A DNA stretch of 64,000 bases. Source: Candidula unifasciata. Lineage: Eukaryota; Mollusca; Gastropoda; Stylommatophora; Geomitridae. Every line of letters starts with the position of its first letter. Position 1 is the first letter of the stretch. Positions 33,991 through 43,227 of the stretch are shown here, piece after piece. The position numbers were made by a program, and so were the translations under genes. The notes beneath the pieces are model-generated. The model ran no database searches, was not told the origin of the DNA, and worked only from the letters and a program-made list of their open reading frames with translations. The stretch spans positions 62,001 to 126,000 of the forward strand of contig CAJHNH020001090.1 in assembly GCA_905116865.2 (NCBI GenBank), read 5' to 3'.

Positions 33991-35520
33991 CTTCAAATCC
34001 ATCATGTCTCTTTCTTCTTAAGCAGCTTATGGAATCACTTAGAAAGCATGCATGGGAAAAATGCTGTGTCTCTAGCCACATCTTTTCTTTTGTTGACAAA
34101 TAATTGCAAATTCTGTTATGCCAAATCTCAAATCGTGTCACTTTTCTAAAAATATACTTTACATACCCACACAAAAAACCAATTAAAAAAACAAAGCTCA
34201 TATCATAGATTGTCATATAAGTAATGTCTTCATTTATTTACTCATGTGATTTAATTTCTGCATTCAAGAACTCTAATCATATTATACAATACAAATTCAC
34301 ATGCAAACTGTCAGTAATTTCTTTACTTTTATATGATCCCAGCAAAACTCTCACACAGATTTACAAGCATACTATCTTTACAATCAAATATTTCTCTACC
34401 TGCTTCACTCATGCAAATGTACAATTAAGCAATTGCTTGATGATATACAGATAAATACACTCTTAATACATAAATAATGTGGACAAAAGAGAAACAATAC
34501 ATTGCACAATGTATTGCTGTCTCTTTCTGTACATTGTTGTCTAATCGCCGGAAATTCCCGACAGACATGTGACTTACGAAGCTAACTAAAAATGTATAAT
34601 GAATTTCTTCTGTTTACAGAAGGAGGGTGTTCATTTTTACTGTTAAAGCTTCAGCTAGTCTCAGCATGCACCTGTTCAGTGTGTGGTCAATCACACGGAA
34701 AGCTCACTGTCCTTGTCAATTACAAGTCCAGCATTTGCCCATCCTCCCACAAACAAAAAGAATGCATTATATATTGTAAGTTACCATGGTAAATCACATG
34801 ACTATCTGGAATTTCCAGCAATGAGACAACAGTGTACCAAGAGAGAACATTTGTATTTTAGCAGAATTTATTCAGTTGTTGTGCTTCATTACATGTCGAA
34901 ATAACTCTGTATTAATGCAACTGACAAGATACAGTGAAATATGGCAGACAATAAATTGTGCAATGTTTTGTGTCCACATTATGTACCAATGACTGGAAAG
35001 CATTATGTTGAAAACTCTAAAAAAGTTTTACAACAACAATCTTTCAAATAAAGTATTTAACTCTCTCTTTTTCCAGTCTTCCAGTCACACCGGTCTAACC
35101 AAAGAAAATATGTAGATGATTAGTCTGTTGACTATCCTTTACGGATTTGCAGACCAAATCAAGCATTTGCTGGTTGTTAGTGCTTTAATTAGGCAATTTT
35201 ACATTCAGAGTAGTTTGCCATTGCTCTGTGCTTGGCTGGCTCTACATACCATGTCAAAAACAATACAAAACTGTCTGCTGCCAAATCACCTGCAGAGGAA
35301 TTGAGTTGTGGTTTCTGAGATCATTGTTCTCATCCATTCCTTCTTGTAACACAGCCTAAAAACAATGACTGTCTTTGTCTAATTTCTCCAGTCAGTTTAC
35401 ATTTTTCATGTCTTGTCTTAAGGAGTACTGCTGCATTTGTTTCTTTTTTGCAATCATATTCTTTGTATTTTACAAAACCACACCTCCGCTGTGAGTAGGT
35501 GTTTTCAGCGTGTGTACTTA
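33991..35520. other. Intergenic, AT-rich, apparently single-copy
   Basis: The longest stretch without recognised repeats in the window. No exon seen. Confidence 0.55.
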
Positions 35521-35686
35521 TTGATGTGATCTCACATGCAGACAACTGTGCAAGTTCTATTCAGCACTTGAACACACCTTTTCTCACTGCAAATGACATC
35601 TTATTGATGTTGTCTCACATGCAGACAACTCTGCAGGTTCTATTCAGCACTTGAACACACCTTTTCTCACTGCAAATGACATCTTA
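35521..35686. repeat. Direct tandem duplication, 83-bp unit
   Basis: 35521-35603 and 35604-35686 differ at only a few positions (TTGATGTGATCTCACATGCA versus TTGATGTTGTCTCACATGCA). Confidence 0.95.
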
Positions 35687-36341
35687 TTGGTATCTTTTTT
35701 TTCATCTTGCTAAAGACCACTTATTTCATGGCGACAGTGTAGCTATTGTTTAACAGCATAAGCATAATCACAGGAACTGACTGGCATTCATAAAAGTAAT
35801 GGACAGAAATAGAGATCTGAGGTCACAGCAGACAGTCAATCTTTAGGGACCAATGTGGAAGTGATAGTTTCTGCCCTGTAGTCCATATAAGAACGTTGAT
35901 ACTCTATTAACTGAGGCTGGTTTTCTCATAGATGTCTCCTCTCTATAGCTTGCTGCTTTTAACCTGGTGCAAGTTGCCACGGTTCATTTTTCACTGTCTG
36001 CCTCCATAGGGGATGATCTCACCCCCGTGTCAACGCTGGTATCTTTTGCGTCACATTAACACATGTCTTTCATAGCAGACAATATAAACAATCAAAATCT
36101 TTAGACACACTAGGATTCATATTTAACAGCTTTTAAGTGTGGCATGCCCAGTGAATCAATGCAGGGATAGTACTTTGGTGCTAGGTAGTCAGAAATGTGT
36201 CAACACCATCTTTATTTTGAGTAATGTCTGGCTTTTTCAGAGCCTACAGAACCTAATCACCAATATATCAAGACTTCAAAAAGTTGAAGACAAAAGTTTT
36301 ATGAATGATTCCTCAACACATGTTTCTCTTATCTCTTCTAC
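35687..36341. other. Intergenic beyond the TMEM242 3' end
   Basis: No gene or named repeat recognised. Confidence 0.55.
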
Positions 36342-36575
36342 GAAGAAGCAGCTGGCTGAGTGGTTAAGCATGCAGGGATCTCATTCAGGAGAAACAGGTC
36401 TAAATCCTCAGTCGGGGGGATGAATTTGTTTCTGTCTGGGCAAGAATATAATCTGAACCCGCAGTCCGTGGTGACTGCAGTAGCCATGGAAGCCTAAATC
36501 CCCAGGCTAAAGGTCCCTCTGTCCTACACGGCCCTCAAAAGTGATGCATCCAGGCAGCAAAGAGTGTTTTTTAAT
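36342..36575 (+). mobile_element. tRNA-Leu/Ser-derived SINE (SINE-J)
   Basis: GCTGGCTGAGTGGTTAAGCA (A box) and AACAGGTCTAAATCCTCAGT (B box) are followed by an unrelated body ending in a T run. It is not a functional tRNA because the cloverleaf does not close. It borders the TMEM242 3' end. Confidence 0.55.
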
Positions 36576-36763
36576 TCCTTTTCCTATTTACTTTAACAAA
36601 TGCTGATCAACACAAGTGAATTTATTTCTCATGTTATGACATTCACTAACAATTTATATTTTCATGATTTTCTTAGTTCAGTTTACATTCAGTTTTAATA
36701 AACAAATGCTACAATAAGTTGACACTATGTACAGACTATGATAATATATAAGCAGCAACAATA
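36430..36763 (-). other. TMEM242: Probable TMEM242 3' untranslated region
   Basis: AATAAA on the minus strand at 36626-36621 lies about 140 nt after the stop and is the likeliest polyadenylation signal. No coding potential is seen. The far end (below about 36572) runs into a SINE-like repeat. Confidence 0.5.
36621..36626 (-). terminator. TMEM242: Candidate polyadenylation signal of TMEM242
   Basis: AATAAA on the minus strand, about 140 nt downstream of the TMEM242 stop codon. It is chosen because it is the first canonical hexamer after the stop. Confidence 0.45.
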
Positions 36764-36916
36764 CTAGGATATTTTCTTTGCTCTTTTCTCCTTTTCATCT
36801 TCTTCAATGATATAATTAAACAGGTCTCTGATAGTTGTGAAGTCTCCTCTCCCTGGATTGTCTTTCTTGGGTATTTTTGGCATCACTGAGCCAACCTTCT
36901 GTCGAAACTCTGCAAG
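36764..36916 (-). CDS. TMEM242: TMEM242 coding exon 4 and stop
   Basis: The acceptor is TTTTTTTTCAG. It encodes LAEFRQKVGSVMPKIPKKDN and then a tail ending EDEKEKRAKKIS, with TAG at 36766-36764. A tandem array of a 45-bp unit starts only about 40 bp upstream of the acceptor in intron 3. Confidence 0.92.
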   Translation of the reverse strand, partial: LAEFRQKVGSVMPKIPKKDNPGRGDFTTIRDLFNYIIEEDEKEKRAKKIS

Positions 36917-39900
36917 CTGAAAAAAAAAGAACAGATTTTTTTCAGTTAGTTGACAGATTATCCTTATTGCAGATCAAATCATTCAGTCACTACGTGCTCA
37001 GATGATCCTTATTGCAGATCAAATCATTCAGTCACTACGTGCTCAGATGATCCTTATTGCAGATCAAATCATTCAGTCACTACGTGCTCAGATGATCCTT
37101 ATTGCAGATCAAATCATTCAGTCACTACGTGCTCAGATGATCCTTATTGCTGATCAAATCATTCAGTCACTACGTGCTCAGATGATCCTTATTGCTGATC
37201 AAATCATTCAGTCACTATGTGCTCAGATCATCCTTTTTGCAGATCAAATCATTCAGTCACTATGTGCTCAGATGATCCTTATTGCAGATCAAATCATTCA
37301 TCAATATGTGCTCAGATCATCCTTATTGAAGATCAAATCATTCAGTCACTATGTGCTCAGATCATCCTTATTGAAGATCAAATCATTCAGTCACTATGTG
37401 CTCAGATCCCTTCTTCAGTAAATTCTGCAGCGGGTAGCGAGCGTCTAAGGACACCGATTCTGTGTTGGTTTCCTATTCTTCTTTGGCTTCCTGCATAGTG
37501 CTCTTGCCTGGCCACACCCCTTTTAACATGCTGTTCTTGCAGTGTGGTCATTGATGCAGATTCAATCATCACTTGGTTCTCACAAACGTCAAACTTCTCA
37601 TGGAGTATTCGGTACATCAGCCTAAAGATTTTATTTTACGTAAGCTAACAAGTTGTGTCGAACCAGGATACTGGACGCTTTATAAATTCATAGGATCACA
37701 CATGACTAAGAATTTCTGCAGTCCAGATGTGTCATAGATATTTCTTTAGAGCCTCTATTGACAGATAAGTGATGTTGTGTATTATTATTTGTAACTATCA
37801 TTGTCCATTTGTGTCACATGCTGACGAAGGCGTTTTCATGTCATTTATGACTGTGTTTATGTTTGGACTGATATCTTTCCATAGTCATTTAAATTCATTA
37901 AGCTAACATGAAACAGGAATACATTACTCTTTAAAAAAAAAAAAAAAATAGTTTTTGAAATGCAATTATCATGATGAGAAAAAAACAAACCAACAAGTAT
38001 TACAGACAATTTGACACCATTCCTTCTTTCTAGATGACAGTGTAATATAATGTTCTAGGGAGACATGCAAATCACAGCCCTTGTAATGGTGAATGTGACT
38101 AGCAATACTTGCTCACACAATCACAGCCCTTGTAATGGTGAATGTGACTGGCAATACTTGCTCATAAGAGAAGTCTTCCACAATCACAGCCCTTGTAATG
38201 GTGAATGTGACTGGCAATACTTGCTCATAAGAGAAGTCTTCCACAATCACAGCCCTTGTAATGGTGAATGTGACTGGCAATACTTGCTCATAAGAGAAGT
38301 CTTCCACAATCACAGCCCTTGTAATGGTGAATGTGACTGGCAATACTTGCTCATAAGAGAAGTTTTCCACAATCACAGCCCTTGTAATGGTGAACGTGAC
38401 TGGCAATACTTGCTCATAAGAAAAGTCTTCCACAATTCAAGCTCAGGATTTCAGAACCATGTTACAAAAATACTACCAGGTCAGATCAAGTTTTTCTTTC
38501 TTCTTTGTTCACCGGCCATAAGCTCTGGCTGAAAGTCCTGGTTGTTCCTCCTTTTGGACTTTGGCTTTGTGCCAGAAACTATAGGGGGGATAAAAGTATT
38601 TTCATTTCATAAACTGACTGAACCCACAAAGAGACCAAGATGTTAATAGTCTAGTATCTAAGAAAGGTGGCTGGATACACACATCAAATTGTATCTTTCA
38701 CTGGCTGTAAACTCCAGCGGAAAATTCTGGTTGTTCACCCACTTCTGGACTTTAAAGCTGTTCCAGATCTTGACCTTTGCATACAATGCTGTTTGACAGA
38801 TCTGACTTATTTGTATGCAGACTGTTGGCTCCTCACCTCTCAGGCACAGACACTCCAATTATAAATGAAACACCCCTAAATAGTCACCTCCTATGACGTG
38901 CTTGTTTGGAGGGCAGTGGGTCTATTCATTCCCCCCCCCCCCAAATGGGACTCTGGAACAAACACAGGGGTAACCCCCCCCCCCCCCCTATATTTTTACA
39001 AATTTGGACAGGTATACTTAAAATGGGGAAGCGATAATTTATATGAGAAATACATGCATTTAAACATGGAAGTCTTGACTTTTACTTATGTCTTACTTTT
39101 TACATAACAATACTTATGTCTTACTTTTTACATAACAATAATCTATTACTCACACTGTGCACCCCCATCACTTTCCACACAGCAAAACAGAACAGACTGA
39201 CGCCAGCAACTGAATACATGGACCCTCTCACCAGAGCTCTCGTAGCCAAGCTGACTCCACTTTCTGGGATTTCTCTAGTTCCATGGATACCCTGGAAAGT
39301 TCCAGATAAATTAACATAAACACAACAGCTTTGTCATGTTATACTGAAGAATGCATATACTACAGAACATCTGTAACGTCAATTTTCATGCTGCAAAGCC
39401 CTGCTGAGAAGGTTTGAACAGGTAGAGGGAGATCCATAGAGAAGACGCTGGACAGTTTGACATCTCCCCGTGTGGGTTCCGGGGCCCTATTATGGGGAAA
39501 ACAAGAAAAGACCCACTGCCTACCCAAAAGCATGTCGTAAGAGTCGACTAATTGGGAGCTTTCTTTGAAGTCGGAGTGCATCTGCCTGAGAGGCAAGAAA
39601 CCAACAGTCTGCACACAAATGAATCAGACCTGTCGAACGGATGCACACGCAACATTCAGGTTCTGGAACAGGACTGCAGTCCAGAAGTAGACGAACAACC
39701 AGAACTTTCCACCAGAGTTTACAGCTGGTGAACGCGAAGAAGAAGAAGAAGTTTGACATCATGGTACAGAAGATCCTCTGTGTCAGGACTGACTGAAAGT
39801 ACATGAGACAGAAGGTTTTTGATAGACATAACCACCAATGCCACACGGCACAAACTATATGCAAAAGAAGAAAGCCATGCTCTGACCTCTAAATGTGATC

Positions 39901-42900
39901 CCTCGGCATCTACTGATTTCTTCCCTTCTGCATTCTGTATGAATGGCTGAGTTAAGAAACAATAACACAGAATGTTCTCACATGCAGTTACCCCATCTTC
40001 AGCAGCCAGCACAGACTTCCGGATTCTATGGTATCAGTAGCGGTTTGATGATACGTCCATCTGGCCTTTCTTCTTAGTGAAAAGTGTCAGCCTAATCCCC
40101 TGGTCAGTCCCCGCTGCACCATTCTGCCCACACCATAAGGATTAATTTGCGCTTTTAAACTTTATCTGTGTGACTGGGGTCTTTATGAAACCAGTACTTT
40201 CTGGTTCTGCTAGGTTTCTTGCTGCCAATATACAACCAGTACTTTCTGGTTCTGTTAGGTTTCTTGTTGCCAATATACAACCAGTACTTTCTGGTTCTGC
40301 TAGGTTTCTTGTTGCCAATATACAACCAGTACTTTCTGGTTCTGTTAGGTTTCTTGTTGCCAATATACAACCAGTACTTTCTGGTTCTGTTAGGTTTCTT
40401 GCTGCCAATATACAACCAGTACTTTCTGGTTCTGCTAGGTTTCTTGCTGCCAATATACAACCAGTACTTTCTGGTTCTGTTAGGTTTCTTGTTGCCAATA
40501 TACAACCAGTACTTTCTGGTTCTGTTAGGTTTCTTGCTGCCAATATACAACCAGTACTTTCTGGTTCTACTAGGTTTCTTGCTGCCAATATACAACCAGT
40601 ACTTTCTGGTTCTGCTAGGTTTCTTGCTGCCAATATACAACCAGTACTTTCTGGTTCTGTTAGGTTTCTTGCTGCCAATATACAACCAGTACTTTCTGGT
40701 TCTGTTAGGTTTCTTGCTGCCAATATACAACCAGTACTTTCTGGTTCTGCTAGGTTTCTTGCTGCAAATATACGACTCCTAAAAATAAATGCTATGGGGC
40801 ATCAATTACTGGGAGCATCAGGGCGCAGTTTCTAAAGGCTTGTCTGCTGGCTAGATAGTTTTTGTAATTGAGTTTGCACTGAGCAGACTTGTTTAAAAAA
40901 TTTTTTTTAAAAAGACTTCACATTTTCATACAGTTCACTTTTAAAATATGCACAGATAGAAAAACAAATGAGGCACTCTGTGAAGAAACAGATGAAAAAT
41001 TTAAGCCCATTATAGAAATTAGATATACGCAGTGCAGATTTTCTGAATAGTCTTTAAGAAAAAATGTAAATTATGTGACAACTGGCGAACTTGTTTTAAC
41101 ACCATATTTCTTGTCTAATACCCAAGTGAACTTGATTTAACACAACATTTCTTGTCTTTCACCCAAGTGAACCACTACATTTCTTGTCTAACACCCAAGT
41201 GAACTTGATTTAGCACCACATTTCTTGTCTGATACCCAAAAAAAAAACTATACAAATATTATGTTATCACAATCAAAGGCATGGTATACAGGGCATACCC
41301 TTGCGTGCTCAGTCTTCCGATGCAGCAGCCACTCCAAAGTACCTCTACGGTTTTTTCCCATGAAAAGCTGGATGGTCTCTACTGACTTGACCTCAAAGAG
41401 GGGCTGAGTAGTCTCAAGACATAGAGTCCGACTTGAGTGCTGGAGGTCCAGGGTTCTGGCCCTAGTGAAGGCTGTGATTTTTTTCACATGGACTTCTAGT
41501 AATTTCTCCTGGTCTCTGGGCAGTAAGATTGGACACCTATGTGTATTGTTGCATACGTAAAAAAAGACTTGGCAGTTGGAAATAGTAGCCTTTTGAGGTT
41601 TAAAATCTGACCAAAGTTTGTGCACTGCACTGAGATTCTTAGGATTCAGGCTTGATTTAGAAGTAGAATGGAGCACTTATGGGTTACTACCCTAGTGCCA
41701 TGATGTTGATTGGTTGTTTAAACCTAAATCTAAACCTAGACCTCAAAGACAGAATATTAATGCTTCACCAGCTTTACTCCCAGGTTATGCAATCATGTCA
41801 ATGATTTATCATCTGCCAGTCTAGTCCATACAGCATTGAGAATATCAGCTCCGTCCATTATTCCTCCTGTAAGCACTGGTGCATTACTTCCACCAAGCAG
41901 CATAAATAGAAAGATTAGGTAGCTGTGACCTACTGTTCTCTCTTCTTTTATCTAAAATGCAATTGAAATGTAGAGATCTCTTCTTCTACTTTGCATTCAC
42001 TGGCTGTAAACTCCAGTGGGAAGTTCTGGTTGTTTGTCCATCTCCAGATTTAGTCTTGCAGAAATTCAGTTTTGCACACACATCCATTTTATGGATCTGG
42101 CTTTTTTTGTATGCGGACAGTTGGTTCCTTGCCTCTCAAGCAAATGTGCACTCTGACTTAAAAGGAAATCCCTTATAGTCGACTCTTGACATTATTTTTA
42201 GCGAGATGGTGGGACTATTCTTGCCCCACATTTGGGCTCTGGAACACACATGTGGAGAAATGTGTAAATTAGGATATTAACTAGATGCAAACTAATATAC
42301 AAGTATATGCTCTCAAAAATTCTATTACAATTTACATAAACACTACAAATGTAGAATTAAGTATAATGTTCAAGTATATACTCCCAGAGAGCATTATATT
42401 CTGTCACCACCCAAATGAGCCACAGAAAGGTAGAATTACAGGAAAATGTTCTAGTATATACTCTCAGAGGAAGCCGCCATAATGTAGCGGCTAAACACTC
42501 GCCTCTAGATCAGAATGGTTTGTGTCCAGGTCCTGACGAAGCCGGACGTTTTGTATTTTTTTTTTTTAATTACCCTGGCTCCGAGGTTGACCCAGCTCTG
42601 AGGGGGTACTAGGTATCCCTGAGAAGTAATAGCAGCCGGCGTGCTGTTGACCACATCACCTACTGCAGGGCTGTTTAACTAGTGGCCAAAACTGGCCCAC
42701 AAAGACCCAACAAGTGGCCCGCAGATCACCTGCCAGTTGTATTGCATTAACACTCTATGTTTGGACTGAGCATCGGCCCGTGACCATCCCCATTTGCCAA
42801 CTGATCCCTGAGTAAACTTGACCTACTGAGTGCCGAATGGCCTATAAAATATAGGTCTAGACTTATATGCCCAATATGCCTGAGTGCAAGGAAAAGGGTC

Positions 42901-43192
42901 TTTTACTACACTCTCAGAGATCTATCTCATTTTAAGTGAGCAGCAAAAAAAGTCTTACTCTGGCAAACATGTCAGGATCCTGTCTCTTGGCCATGGCCAG
43001 CGTCATGCCAAACCCTCCCAAGATGGACATCCCTGTGACTGATGCCAAAAACATGCCAGCTGTGAAAGGAACATTACAAAGTCAGTACCCAACAAAGCAA
43101 TTAACAAAAATATGACTACCAGGTAAACGAAAGGGTAACTGCATCTCTAAACAGATCAATAAAACATGAAGCAGCAGGTTTTTAGCAGAGAC

Positions 43193-43227
<35 letters not shown>

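Noticed and set aside
36345..36425. Functional tRNA-Leu/Ser gene
   Set aside because: A and B boxes are present but the acceptor stem and cloverleaf do not close. It continues into a SINE-type body.
36955..37411. Regularly spaced repeats that could suggest a CRISPR array
   Set aside because: Units are contiguous without unique spacers, no cas genes exist, and the context is a eukaryotic intron. The same holds for the other arrays.
40142..40835. Repeat-coded frames of about 190-220 residues on both strands
   Set aside because: They are the 45-bp minisatellite in TMEM242 intron 2. Openness on both strands shows it is periodicity, not selection.
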